A DNA stretch of 64,000 bases from Beijerinckiaceae bacterium. Lineage in GTDB: Bacteria; Pseudomonadota; Alphaproteobacteria; Rhizobiales; Beijerinckiaceae. Shown piece by piece: positions 8,703-17,065 of the stretch. Where the stretch lies: positions 62,001 through 126,000 of the forward strand of contig JAIETL010000002.1 in assembly GCA_019745195.1 (NCBI GenBank), given 5' to 3'. Within the stretch, counting starts at the first letter, position 1. Every line of letters begins with the position of its first letter. The position numbers and the translations under genes are program-made. Below the pieces are notes generated by a model. The model had not been told where the DNA came from. It searched no databases and saw only the letters and a program-made list of their open reading frames with translations.

Positions 8703-9604
8703 CTAGCACCCTCGATCAGCCCCCGCCTCTTGGCCAGCTCCCCGCCGACGAACTCCATGAAGGCCCTCACCCGCGGCGCATTCCTGATGTCGGGATGGGT
8801 CAGGATCCACAGCCCCGTCGAGAAATCCGGGTCGGGCGGCATCAGGCGGATCAGGCCCGGCCGCTGGTCGGCGATGAAGCAGGGCAGGGGGCCGATGCCG
8901 AGCCCCTGCTCGACGGCTTCCGTCATGCCGAGCACGGCCGAACTCTTGAGCGCGATCTTTTCGGGCGCGACGCGGTCGCGGACATAGCGCGCGGCCTTCA
9001 CATAGCCGAGCTGGTCGCCGAGCGTGACCCAGTCGCGCTGGAAGAGGAGGTCCGGATCGGCGCTCTCCTCGGGGGTGAGCCCGTCCTGCGCCCGGCCGTA
9101 GATCGCCCAGGTCAGCGTCGCGAGGCGGCGGCCGATCAGGGTCTCGCCCGGCGTGTCGCTGGCGCGGATCGCGACATCGGCGTCGCGGCGCGACAGGTTG
9201 AGCGTCTGGTTGCCGATCACCACATCGAGCCGGATCGCGGGGTGGCTGAGCCGGAAGGCGGCGAAGATCGGCAGCAGAACGGCGAGATAGAGCGTGTCGG
9301 TGGTGGTGACGCGCACCTCGCCGGACGGCGCGACGTCCCGGCCCGCCAGCCGGCGGCCGAAGGCGGTGACGTCCTCCTCCATGCGGCCCGCCAGCGCCGC
9401 CATTTCCGCTCCGGCGACGGTCGCGACGTATCCGGTCTTGCGGCGCTCGAACAGGGGCTGGCCGAGCTGCTCCTCGATCTGCCCGAGGCGGCGGAAGACG
9501 GTGGAGTGGTTGACGTTCAGCGCGGCCGCTGCCCCGGTCAGCCCGTCATGGTCGGCGATCGCCTTGATCAGGCGGAAATCGTCCCAGGCGAGATTGGAGT
9601 TCAT
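8699..9604 (-). CDS. LysR-family transcriptional regulator
   Basis: 301 residues from the ATG at 9604 ([19 protein letters not shown]). A longer open frame upstream is only the antisense of Sua5. The N-terminal winged helix-turn-helix covers about residues 5-65 ([20 protein letters not shown], then [16 protein letters not shown]), followed by a linker helix and a LysR substrate-binding domain ([21 protein letters not shown], then [20 protein letters not shown]). The effector is unknown. It is convergent with acuI and divergent from nothing obvious, since Sua5 upstream lies on the same strand. Confidence 0.9.
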   Translation of the reverse strand: MNSNLAWDDFRLIKAIADHDGLTGAAAALNVNHSTVFRRLGQIEEQLGQPLFERRKTGYVATVAGAEMAALAGRMEEDVTAFGRRLAGRDVAPSGEVRVTTTDTLYLAVLLPIFAAFRLSHPAIRLDVVIGNQTLNLSRRDADVAIRASDTPGETLIGRRLATLTWAIYGRAQDGLTPEESADPDLLFQRDWVTLGDQLGYVKAARYVRDRVAPEKIALKSSAVLGMTEAVEQGLGIGPLPCFIADQRPGLIRLMPPDPDFSTGLWILTHPDIRNAPRVRAFMEFVGGELAKRRGLIEGAS

Positions 9605-9675
9605 CGGCGGCGGGTTTCCTGATGCTGCGGAAACCCAAGCCGATATCTTGCATGCTTGCAAGTTAGGCATTGTTC

Positions 9676-10653
9676 TCAGCGCGGCGCGGCGGCGCGTCTG
9701 AGCCTGTCGTTGATCGCTTCGCCGAGGCCGTGATCCGGGATCGGCGCGACGGCGATGCCGGCCGGCCCGGCCGCATCGAGACGGCGCAGATGGCCGAAGA
9801 GGTTCGCCGCCGCCTCGGCGAGATCGCCGGCGGGGCTGAGGTTCAGCGCCGCGATGGCAGGCGGACCGCCGACCGGCTCCGGCCCGAAGCCGAGCCAGGC
9901 TTCGCCCGCTTCCGGCCCCGCCGCCTCCAGCCTGACGCCGGCCTTCGGCGCGTAATGCGAGGCGAGCAGGCCGGGCGCGATCGGCGCGTTCCCAGCCTCT
10001 CCGGCGAGAACCAGCGCCCGCCCGATCACGCCCTCGATCGCGGCGCGCGGGATGCCGCCCGGCCGCAGCAGGCGCGGCGCGCCTACGAGGCAGGCGATGA
10101 TGGTCGATTCCAACCCGACCTCGCTCGGGCCGGCATCGAGCACGGCGTCGATCCGGCCGTCGAGATCGGCCAGCACATGGGCGGCGCTGGTGGCGCTGAT
10201 GCGGCCCGAGCGATTGGCGGAGGGGGCGGCGATAGGTCGGCCGGCCTGCGCCAGCACCGTCTGCGCGACCTTGTGCGACGGCACGCGCAGGGCCACCGTA
10301 TCGAGGCCGGCGCGGGCAAGATCGCAAACCGTGCAGCCGCCTGAGACCGGCACGACCAGCGTCAGCGGGCCGGGCCAGAAGGCACGCGCCAGCGCCAGCG
10401 CGTTCGCGTCGAACAGCCCCTGCCGTCGCGCCGCCGCCAGATCCGGCAGATGCGCGATCAGCGGATTGAAGCTCGGCCGCTCCTTGGCCGCGTAGATGCC
10501 GGCGACCGCCGCGCCGGAGGTGGCGTCGGCGCCAAGCCCGTAGACCGTCTCGGTCGGCAGCGCGACGAGCCCGCCCTCGCGCAGCAAGGCGGCGGCTTCC
10601 GCGATGCCGGCCTCGCTTGCGTCCAGATGCCGGGTGATGCGCTGCTGCCGCAC
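9676..10653 (-). CDS. tsaC: Threonylcarbamoyl-AMP synthase, Sua5/YrdC/TsaC family
   Basis: 325 residues from a GTG at 10653 that has CAGGTC upstream. An ATG at 10722 would add 23 residues of doubtful sequence that overlap an AT-rich TTATATATAAA stretch which looks more like promoter. The enzyme makes L-threonylcarbamoyl-AMP from Thr, bicarbonate and ATP for the t6A37 modification of ANN-decoding tRNAs. YrdC domain marks: LVALPTETVYGLGADATS, KERPSFNPLIAHL, FWPGPLTLVVP, VALRVPSH, AAPSANRSGRISATSA. The C-terminal Sua5 domain (PIAPGLLASHYAPKAGV onward) makes it the long Sua5 form rather than the single-domain TsaC. Confidence 0.9.
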   Translation of the reverse strand: MRQQRITRHLDASEAGIAEAAALLREGGLVALPTETVYGLGADATSGAAVAGIYAAKERPSFNPLIAHLPDLAAARRQGLFDANALALARAFWPGPLTLVVPVSGGCTVCDLARAGLDTVALRVPSHKVAQTVLAQAGRPIAAPSANRSGRISATSAAHVLADLDGRIDAVLDAGPSEVGLESTIIACLVGAPRLLRPGGIPRAAIEGVIGRALVLAGEAGNAPIAPGLLASHYAPKAGVRLEAAGPEAGEAWLGFGPEPVGGPPAIAALNLSPAGDLAEAAANLFGHLRRLDAAGPAGIAVAPIPDHGLGEAINDRLRRAAAPR

Positions 10654-10857
10654 GATTGACCTGAGATGGTTTATATATAAACTATGTCGCGCGTGGGGGC
10701 TTGCCGGCGCTTCCGGCCGCAAGATCGCGCATTGCCTGCGTGGCGTCGGGGATAGTTCCTCGCTACCATCGCGGCAACGCCAAAATCAAAGAGGCGGCCC
10801 GCCGGCAAGGCCGATGCTTGCCGGGCCGAGGTCCGCAAGGTTTCAGGGAGATATGTC

Positions 10858-12633
10858 ATGAGCTACCGCGCCCCGGTCGACGATATCCTCGCCACCATGC
10901 GCCATGTCGCGGGACTGGATGCGCTTATCGCGGAGGGCTTGGCGCCCGAGCTCGAGGGTGGCGTCGCCGAGGCCGTGCTCGACGAGGCTGCGAAATTCGC
11001 CAGCGATGTCATCGCGCCGCTGAACAAGGTCGGCGACAGGCATGGCTCGTCGCTGAAGGACGGCGTCGTCACCACGCCGCCGGGCTGGAAGGAGGCCTAC
11101 ACCGCCTGGGCGGAAGCCGGCTGGAACGCGCTGCCGGGGCCGGAAGAGCATGGCGGCCAGGGCCTGCCCGCGCTGCTGCAATCGGCCTGCACGGAGATGT
11201 GGAATTCGGCCTCGCTGGCGTTTGCGCTCGGCCCGCTGCTGACGGTCGGCGCGATCGAGGCCCTGCACGCCCATGGCTCGGAGCATCTGAAGGCGACCTA
11301 TCTCGACAAGCTCGTCTCCGGCGAGTGGATGGGCACGATGAACCTGACCGAGCCGCAGGCGGGCTCGGACCTCAATGCGCTGCGCTCGAAGGCCGAGCCG
11401 GTCGGGGACGGGACCTACCGCATCACCGGCCAGAAGATATTCATCACCTATGGCGAGCACGAACTGACCGGCAACATCATCCATCTCGTGCTGGCGCGGC
11501 TGCCCGATGCGCCGGCCGGCACGCGCGGCATCTCGCTGTTCCTCGTGCCGAAATACCTCGTCAACGCCGACGGCTCGCTGGGCGCGCACAACGACCTGCG
11601 CTGCTCAGGCATCGAGCACAAGCTCGGCATCCATGCTTCGCCGACCTGCTCCATGGCCTTCGGCGACAAGGGCGGCGCGATCGGCTGGCTGATCGGCGAG
11701 GAGAATCGCGGCCTCGCCTGCATGTTCACGATGATGAACAACGCCCGGCTCAACGTGGCGCTGCAGGGCGTTGCCATCGCCGAGCGCGCCTATCAGCAGG
11801 CGCTCGCCTTCGCGCAGGAGCGCAGACAGGGCGCGGCTCTGGATGCGCCCAAGGGCGCCGCGATGAGCCCGATCATCGTCCATCCCGACATCCGACGCAT
11901 GCTGATGGAGATGCGCGCCAAAACCCAGGCCTCGCGCGCGATCAGCTACATGCTCGCAGCCTGCCTCGACCGGGCCAAGCGCGAGACCGATCCTGCCCGC
12001 GCCAAGGCGGCGGCCGAGCGCGCCGCGATCCTGACGCCGGTCGCCAAAGCCTACGCCACAGATATCGGCATCGAGGTCGCTTCGACCGGCGTGCAGGTCC
12101 ATGGCGGCATGGGCTTCGTCGAGGAGACCGGGGCGGCCCAGCATCTGCGCGACGCCCGCATCCTGACGATCTACGAGGGCACCAACGGCATCCAGGCGAT
12201 CGACCTCGCGCTGCGCAAACTGCCGCTCTCCGGCGGCGAGGCGGTCAAGGCGCTGATCGCGGAGATGCGCGGCGTCGTCGCCGAGGTCGAGGCTGCCAAC
12301 ACGCCGGGTTTCGGCCACAGCGCCGCGCGGCTGAAGGCGGCGGTCGATGCGCTCGATCGCGCCACCGACTGGATGCTGGCGACGATGGGCGAGAAGCCGG
12401 CCGAGGCGCTGGCCGGGGCTACGCCCTATCTCAAGCTCTTCGCGCTCGCCCAGGGCGGCACGGGGCTGGCGAAGAAGGCGCTGGCCTTGCGAAGCGAGGA
12501 GGGCGGCCTGAGCCATCTCGCCACCTGCCGCTTCTTCGCCGAGCATCTCGCGACCGAAGCGCCGGCGCTGGCGCTCGCGGTCACGGAAGGAGCCGGCGCG
12601 GTCGCGGATTCGGACGCGGTCTTCGCGGCGTGA
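10858..12633 (+). CDS. Acyl-CoA dehydrogenase, long (about 590 aa) DmdC-like type
   Basis: 591 residues: the three classical acyl-CoA dehydrogenase domains plus the extra C-terminal domain of the family that includes 3-methylmercaptopropionyl-CoA dehydrogenase (DmdC). Marks: GWNALPGPEEHGGQGLP, the FAD-binding MNLTEPQAGSDLNALRSKA, ITGQKIFITYGEHEL, and GVQVHGGMGFVEETGAAQHL with the catalytic-base motif IYEGTNGIQAIDL (Glu about 440). It oxidises an acyl-CoA to the enoyl-CoA using FAD. Which acyl-CoA is open: many members labelled DmdC have other substrates. It heads a tight operon with two SDR genes (GTGA overlap with the next). The start has AGGGAG upstream. Confidence 0.85.
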   Translation: MSYRAPVDDILATMRHVAGLDALIAEGLAPELEGGVAEAVLDEAAKFASDVIAPLNKVGDRHGSSLKDGVVTTPPGWKEAYTAWAEAGWNALPGPEEHGGQGLPALLQSACTEMWNSASLAFALGPLLTVGAIEALHAHGSEHLKATYLDKLVSGEWMGTMNLTEPQAGSDLNALRSKAEPVGDGTYRITGQKIFITYGEHELTGNIIHLVLARLPDAPAGTRGISLFLVPKYLVNADGSLGAHNDLRCSGIEHKLGIHASPTCSMAFGDKGGAIGWLIGEENRGLACMFTMMNNARLNVALQGVAIAERAYQQALAFAQERRQGAALDAPKGAAMSPIIVHPDIRRMLMEMRAKTQASRAISYMLAACLDRAKRETDPARAKAAAERAAILTPVAKAYATDIGIEVASTGVQVHGGMGFVEETGAAQHLRDARILTIYEGTNGIQAIDLALRKLPLSGGEAVKALIAEMRGVVAEVEAANTPGFGHSAARLKAAVDALDRATDWMLATMGEKPAEALAGATPYLKLFALAQGGTGLAKKALALRSEEGGLSHLATCRFFAEHLATEAPALALAVTEGAGAVADSDAVFAA

Positions 12634-13484
12634 GCGAGCCGCCGCGCCCGCTCGCCGGCAAAATCTGCCTCGTCGCGGGCGCCTCGCGCGGGGTCGGGCG
12701 CGGCGTCGCCAAAGCGCTCGGCGAGGCGGGCGCGACCGTCATCGTCACCGGCCGCTCCAGCGAGGCCGGGCCGCGCACGGATCATCGGCCCGAAACCTTC
12801 GAGGACACGGCGCGCGAGGTTGAGGCGCTTGGGGGCAAGGGCCATCCCTATCGCTGCGACCACACCCAAGAGCGCGAGGTCGATCAACTCGTCGCCTGGT
12901 GTCTGCGGCGCTTCGGCCGGCTCGATTGCGTCGTCGATGCCGTCTGGGGCGGCAATGAGGGCTATGATGGGCAGCGCTATCCCGACGGATCGGCCTATGG
13001 CGCGCCGTTCTGGCGCAGGCCCGTGGCGCGGCTGGCGCAAAACTTCGAAAGCGGCGTCTACGCGCAGTTGCTGCTGGCGCGCGCCGTCGCGCCCGCAATG
13101 GTGCAGGCGCGCAAGGGGCTTATCGTCACAATCTCGTTCGATACGGATGCAGGCTATCTCGGCGACGTGGTCTACGATCTTGCCAAGGCCTCGATGAACC
13201 GGCTGACGCTGGCGATGGGCCACGAGCTGAAGCCCTTCGGCGTCACGGCGCTGGGCCTTTCGCCCGGCCATGTCCTGACCGAACGCGTGGCGGATGCGGG
13301 CCTGGCTCATGAGACGACTGAAAGTCCGCTCTACGCCGGTCGCGCGGTTGCGGCGTTGATCGCGGACCCGGACGTTGCGCGCCATGCCGGGCAGGTCCTG
13401 CATGTCGCGGATCTCGCCCGCGCTTACGGCTTCACCGACCGGGACGGCGCGCAGCCGGCCCGTTTCAGCATGTCAGAACACTAG
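12630..13484 (+). CDS. SDR family oxidoreductase
   Basis: 284 residues from a GTG at 12630 that overlaps the acyl-CoA dehydrogenase stop as GTGA, which implies translational coupling. It has a Rossmann fold with the dinucleotide loop VAGASRGVGRGVAK near residue 14, then TVIVTGRSS, then a catalytic Tyr-x3-Lys in VVYDLAKASMNRL. The substrate-loop region and C-terminus are conventional for short-chain dehydrogenases. The usual catalytic Ser appears as TISFDTDA, an atypical setting. The operon context suggests a step in acyl-CoA or lipid catabolism (inference). The exact substrate is unknown. Confidence 0.85.
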   Translation: MSEPPRPLAGKICLVAGASRGVGRGVAKALGEAGATVIVTGRSSEAGPRTDHRPETFEDTAREVEALGGKGHPYRCDHTQEREVDQLVAWCLRRFGRLDCVVDAVWGGNEGYDGQRYPDGSAYGAPFWRRPVARLAQNFESGVYAQLLLARAVAPAMVQARKGLIVTISFDTDAGYLGDVVYDLAKASMNRLTLAMGHELKPFGVTALGLSPGHVLTERVADAGLAHETTESPLYAGRAVAALIADPDVARHAGQVLHVADLARAYGFTDRDGAQPARFSMSEH

Positions 13485-13496
13485 GGGAGGCGAACC

Positions 13497-14357
13497 ATGT
13501 CGCTCAGGAACAAGACGCTCTTCATCACCGGCGGTTCGCGCGGCATCGGCCTCGCCATCGCGCTCAGAGCCGCGCGCGACGGGGCCAATGTCACCATCGC
13601 GGCGAAGACCGCCGAGCCCCATCCCAAGCTGGAGGGCACGATCCACACCGCCGCCGCGCAGATCGAGGCGGCCGGCGGCAAGTGCCTGCCGCTGATGGTC
13701 GATGTCCGCGACGAGGCGAGCGTGGCGGGCGCGATCGCCAAGACGGCGGAGACTTTTGGGGGCATCGACATCGTCGTGAACAACGCCAGCGCGATCTCGC
13801 TGACGAACACGCAGATGACCGACATGAAGCGCTACGACCTGATGAACCAGATCAACACGCGCGGCACCTTCATGGTCTCGAAATACGCGATTCCCTTTCT
13901 GGAGAAGGCGCAAAATCCCCACATCCTGATGCTGTCGCCGCCGCTCGACATGTCGATGCGCTGGTTTGCGCCGCACCTCGCCTATTCGATCGCGAAGTAT
14001 GGCATGAGTCTGTGCGTGCTCGGGCTGGCCGGCGAACTGGCCGGCAAGGGCATCGCGGTCAACGCGCTCTGGCCGCGCACGACGATCGCCACGGCGGCAG
14101 TCCAGAACCTGCTCGGCGGCGACAAGATGGTCCAGGCCAGCCGCACGCCCGAAATCCTGGCCGACGCCGCCCACATGATTTTTAGCAAGCCCTCGCGCGA
14201 GTTCTCCGGCAACTTCCTGATCGACGACAGCTTCATGGCGGCCGAGGGCGTCACCGACTTCACGCCCTATCGCGTCGATCCGTCGGTGCCGCTGATGCCC
14301 GATTTCTTCGTGCCGGCCGATAACAAGCCGCCGCAGGGCGTCAAGGGCGGGATGTAG
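13497..14357 (+). CDS. SDR family NAD(P)-dependent oxidoreductase, HSDL2-like
   Basis: 286 residues. It begins MSLRNKTLFITGGSRGIGLA with the canonical TGxxxGIG dinucleotide motif, followed by NVTIAAKTAEPHPKLEGTIH, a signature seen in HSDL2-type SDRs that lack the SCP2 tail. VNNAS and the catalytic Tyr/Lys pair in HLAYSIAKYGMSLCV are present. The catalytic Ser position reads LMLSPPLD, also typical of HSDL2-like members. It starts 12 bases after the previous SDR with AGGGGAGG as ribosome binding site, so the three genes 10858-14357 form one operon. A fatty-acid or hydroxyacyl substrate is likely but unproven. Confidence 0.85.
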   Translation: MSLRNKTLFITGGSRGIGLAIALRAARDGANVTIAAKTAEPHPKLEGTIHTAAAQIEAAGGKCLPLMVDVRDEASVAGAIAKTAETFGGIDIVVNNASAISLTNTQMTDMKRYDLMNQINTRGTFMVSKYAIPFLEKAQNPHILMLSPPLDMSMRWFAPHLAYSIAKYGMSLCVLGLAGELAGKGIAVNALWPRTTIATAAVQNLLGGDKMVQASRTPEILADAAHMIFSKPSREFSGNFLIDDSFMAAEGVTDFTPYRVDPSVPLMPDFFVPADNKPPQGVKGGM

Positions 14358-14452
14358 GGCACATCGCCGTCATCTGTTTGACATCGTCACGCGATGGGAG
14401 TTCTTGCAGCGCAGCATAACGCTTGCTTCGCTTGTCTCCAGAGTGCCTCGCC

Positions 14453-15442
14453 ATGCTCCTGATCCACGGCATCTGCCCCCAGACCGGCGACCGGCTGATC
14501 CATCGCACCCTGCTGGTCGACGAGGAGATTCCCGCAGGCTCGGTCTGGATCGACCTGCTCAACCCGACGCCGGGCGAGGACAAGAAGATCGAGGGGCATC
14601 TGGGCATCTCGATCCCGACGCGCGAGGAGATGCACGATCTCGAACCGTCGGAGATCATCTACACCGAGAACGGCGCACATTACATGACGGCGCGGATCAT
14701 CTGCCATTCCGACACGGTGGTGCCGCGGCTGGCCGACGTCACCTTCATCCTGACGGAGAAGGCGCTGGTCACCGTGCGCTATGACGAGCCGGGCGCGTTC
14801 AACATCTTCCTCAACCGCGTGTCCAAGCCCGGTGGTTGCGGCATGCAACCGGCAGCCGTAATCGAGGGGCTGATCGAGGCGATCGTCGATCGTGCGGCCG
14901 AGGTTCTGCGCGGAGTCGGCGACAAGATCGACGAAGCCTCGCGCCGCGTCTTCGAGGGCAAGAGCGCTTCGGTCGAGCAGAACAGCGCCTATCAGTCGAT
15001 CATCCGCAAGATCGGCCAGTACGAGCACATCATCTCGAATGTGCGCGAGAGCATGGTTTCGGTCGAGCGTGTGCTGCTGTTTCTCTCGGCGAATTTCAAA
15101 CGGCCGACCAAAGTGGCGAGCGGCTTCACGCCGGAATGGCGCACCGCCGTGCGCGACGTCCAGGCGATCGAGGAACACGCCACCTTCATCTCCAGCAAGC
15201 TCTCCTTCATGCTGCAGGCGACGCTCGGCCTCGTCGGGCTTGAGCAGAACAAGATCATCAAGCTGTTCTCGGTCGTCGCCGTGGTGCTGATGCCGCCGAC
15301 GCTGATCGCCTCGATCTACGGCATGAACTTCGAGAAGATGCCCGAGCTGAAATGGGACTACGGCTACCCGATGGCGCTGGCGATGATGATCGTCTTCGCG
15401 ATCCTGCCGTATCTGTTTTTCAGGTGGAAGAAGTGGCTTTAG
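14453..15442 (+). CDS. corA: CorA-family magnesium/divalent cation transporter
   Basis: About 329 residues from the ATG at 14453; a TTG thirty bases earlier is in frame but less convincing. An inner-membrane pentameric Mg2+ channel. A long cytoplasmic N-terminal domain (beta/alpha funnel, with helices rich in IIRKIGQYEHIISNVRES and similar) is followed by two C-terminal membrane segments. The signature GMN lies at the end of the first (LIASIYGMNFEKMPE) and the protein ends in a basic tail RWKKWL, as CorA proteins do. The gene is monocistronic and convergent with the MOSC gene four bases away. Confidence 0.9.
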   Translation: MLLIHGICPQTGDRLIHRTLLVDEEIPAGSVWIDLLNPTPGEDKKIEGHLGISIPTREEMHDLEPSEIIYTENGAHYMTARIICHSDTVVPRLADVTFILTEKALVTVRYDEPGAFNIFLNRVSKPGGCGMQPAAVIEGLIEAIVDRAAEVLRGVGDKIDEASRRVFEGKSASVEQNSAYQSIIRKIGQYEHIISNVRESMVSVERVLLFLSANFKRPTKVASGFTPEWRTAVRDVQAIEEHATFISSKLSFMLQATLGLVGLEQNKIIKLFSVVAVVLMPPTLIASIYGMNFEKMPELKWDYGYPMALAMMIVFAILPYLFFRWKKWL

Positions 15443-15446
15443 CGGC

Positions 15447-15944
15447 TCAATCGATCCGCGCGATCAGGTCGCCAATTCCTACGCTGCCGCCGGCAAGCAC
15501 CCGTGCCGTTATCCCGCCATGGCCGCGCACGGCGTTGTAGCCGCCGGGACCCAGAATCTCCTCCATGCGCGAGCAGGGGTGGCATTCGCCGGTCCACTCC
15601 AGCACGGCCTCGCCCAGCCGGAGGCGCCGGCCCTTCAGCGCCGCGAGGTTGAGGCCCAAGACCACGACGTTGCGGCGCAACGCTTCGGGCAGCACCACCT
15701 CCCGGCCGAGATGGGCGGCGATCGCCGAAAGATGCTCGGACTGGATCAGGGTGAGGTGACGCGCGCCGCCGGTTCGGCTGCTGTAGTGATCGCCTATCAG
15801 GCCTTCGATCGGGTCAAGCCCGGCCGTCTCGACCGGCACCACGATCGCGCGTCGGGCGGGCCTCAAGCCGATCCAGACCACACGGCCCGGCCGCATGGGA
15901 GCGTCGATCAGCCGGGCGAGCGGGGATGTCGGATCGAGCGGCAA
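15447..15944 (-). CDS. MOSC-domain protein
   Basis: 165 residues, a single MOSC domain (molybdenum cofactor sulfurase C-terminal type). Visible marks are GLIGDHYSSRTGGARHLTLIQ, LRRNVVVLGLNL, and LEWTGECHPCSRMEEILGPG, where the conserved Cys of the MOSC fold lies in the ECHPCSRM segment. MOSC proteins bind or transfer Mo-cofactor or sulfur; small stand-alone members such as YiiM/YuaD act on N-hydroxylated compounds, but the exact role here is not determinable. It starts four bases after the cysK stop on the same strand, so it is probably cotranscribed with cysteine synthase. Confidence 0.85.
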   Translation of the reverse strand: MPLDPTSPLARLIDAPMRPGRVVWIGLRPARRAIVVPVETAGLDPIEGLIGDHYSSRTGGARHLTLIQSEHLSAIAAHLGREVVLPEALRRNVVVLGLNLAALKGRRLRLGEAVLEWTGECHPCSRMEEILGPGGYNAVRGHGGITARVLAGGSVGIGDLIARID

Positions 15945-15948
15945 CGCC

Positions 15949-16995
15949 TCAGCCCAACACCCGCGCCATTACATCCTTCAGCCCGCCTGCATCCCGCTCC
16001 AGCCAGCCCGGAACGGGCAGGTTCTTCGAGCGCAGAAAGTCCGGGTTGAAGAGCTTCGACTGGTAGCGTGTGCCGTAGTCGCACAGGATCGTCACGATGG
16101 TATGGCCCGGCCCCAACTGTCGTGCGAGGCGGATCGCGCCCGCGACGTTGATGCCCGACGAACCGCCCAGGCACAGGCCCTCATGTTCCAGCAGGTCGAA
16201 GACGATCCGGACGGCCTCGGCATCGGGAATCTGGAACGAGACGTCGACGGGCGCGCCCTCGATGTTCTTCGTGATCCGGCCCTGGCCGATGCCCTCCGTG
16301 ATCGAGGAGCCTTCGGACTTGAGCTCGCCGGTGGTGTAGAACGAATGCAGCGCAGCCCCCATCGGGTCGGCGAGGCCGATCGTGATCTTGGCGTTGCGCG
16401 CCTTCAGCGCCATGCCGACGCCCGCCAGCGTTCCCCCCGAGCCGACCGCGCAGATGAAGCCGTCGACCTTGCCCTCCGTCTGCTCCCAGATCTCCGGCCC
16501 GGTGGTCTCGACATGGCCCTGCCGGTTGGCGGTGTTGTCGAACTGGTTGGCCCAGACCGCGCCGTTCGGTTCGGTCCTGGCCAGTTCCTCGGCGAGCCTG
16601 CCCGAGACCTTCACATAGTTGTTCGGATTGGCGTAGCCGACGGCCGGCACCTCGACGAGTGTCGCGCCCGCCAGCCGCAGCATGTCCTTCTTTTCCTGCG
16701 ACTGGGTTTCCGGGATCACGATCACGGAGCGGTAGCCGAGCGCATTGCCGACCAGCGCGATGCCGATGCCGGTGTTGCCGGCCGTGCCCTCGACGATGAC
16801 GCCGCCCGGCCGCAAGGCCCCGCTCTTCTCGGCGTCGCGGATGATGGCGAGTGCGGCGCGGTCCTTGACCGACTGGCCGGGGTTCATGAACTCGGCCTTG
16901 CCGAGAATGGCGCAGCCGGTCTGCTCCGACGCCGCTTTCAGTTTGATCAGGGGCGTGTTGCCGATCGCCTCGATGACGCCATTGCGGATGGTCAT
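15949..16995 (-). CDS. cysK: Cysteine synthase A (O-acetylserine sulfhydrylase)
   Basis: 348 residues from the ATG at 16995 with AGGGAAA 8 bases upstream; the longer frame from 17157 overlaps the divergent gene and is rejected. A PLP enzyme that makes cysteine from O-acetylserine and sulfide in the cytoplasm. Marks: IGNTPLIKL, PLP Lys in NPGQSVKDRAA (about K44), the acetylserine loop EGTAGNTGIGIA, the phosphate-binding GSGGTLAGVGM, and LCLGGSSGINVAGA near the C-terminus. It is slightly longer than the roughly 310-residue E. coli CysK. Divergent from the RNA methyltransferase gene and followed by MOSC. Confidence 0.9.
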   Translation of the reverse strand: MTIRNGVIEAIGNTPLIKLKAASEQTGCAILGKAEFMNPGQSVKDRAALAIIRDAEKSGALRPGGVIVEGTAGNTGIGIALVGNALGYRSVIVIPETQSQEKKDMLRLAGATLVEVPAVGYANPNNYVKVSGRLAEELARTEPNGAVWANQFDNTANRQGHVETTGPEIWEQTEGKVDGFICAVGSGGTLAGVGMALKARNAKITIGLADPMGAALHSFYTTGELKSEGSSITEGIGQGRITKNIEGAPVDVSFQIPDAEAVRIVFDLLEHEGLCLGGSSGINVAGAIRLARQLGPGHTIVTILCDYGTRYQSKLFNPDFLRSKNLPVPGWLERDAGGLKDVMARVLG

Positions 16996-17065
16996 GTCGA
17001 AATTTCCCTGTTTGGCTCCGACCTGATAGGCCAAACCTTCCGACAAATCACCAGTCAGTCCGCGC

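Noticed and set aside
10701-13484. Apparent 927-residue fusion protein ending in an SDR
   Set aside because: The first two thirds are an out-of-frame reading of the acyl-CoA dehydrogenase; the SDR starts at the overlapping GTG 12630.
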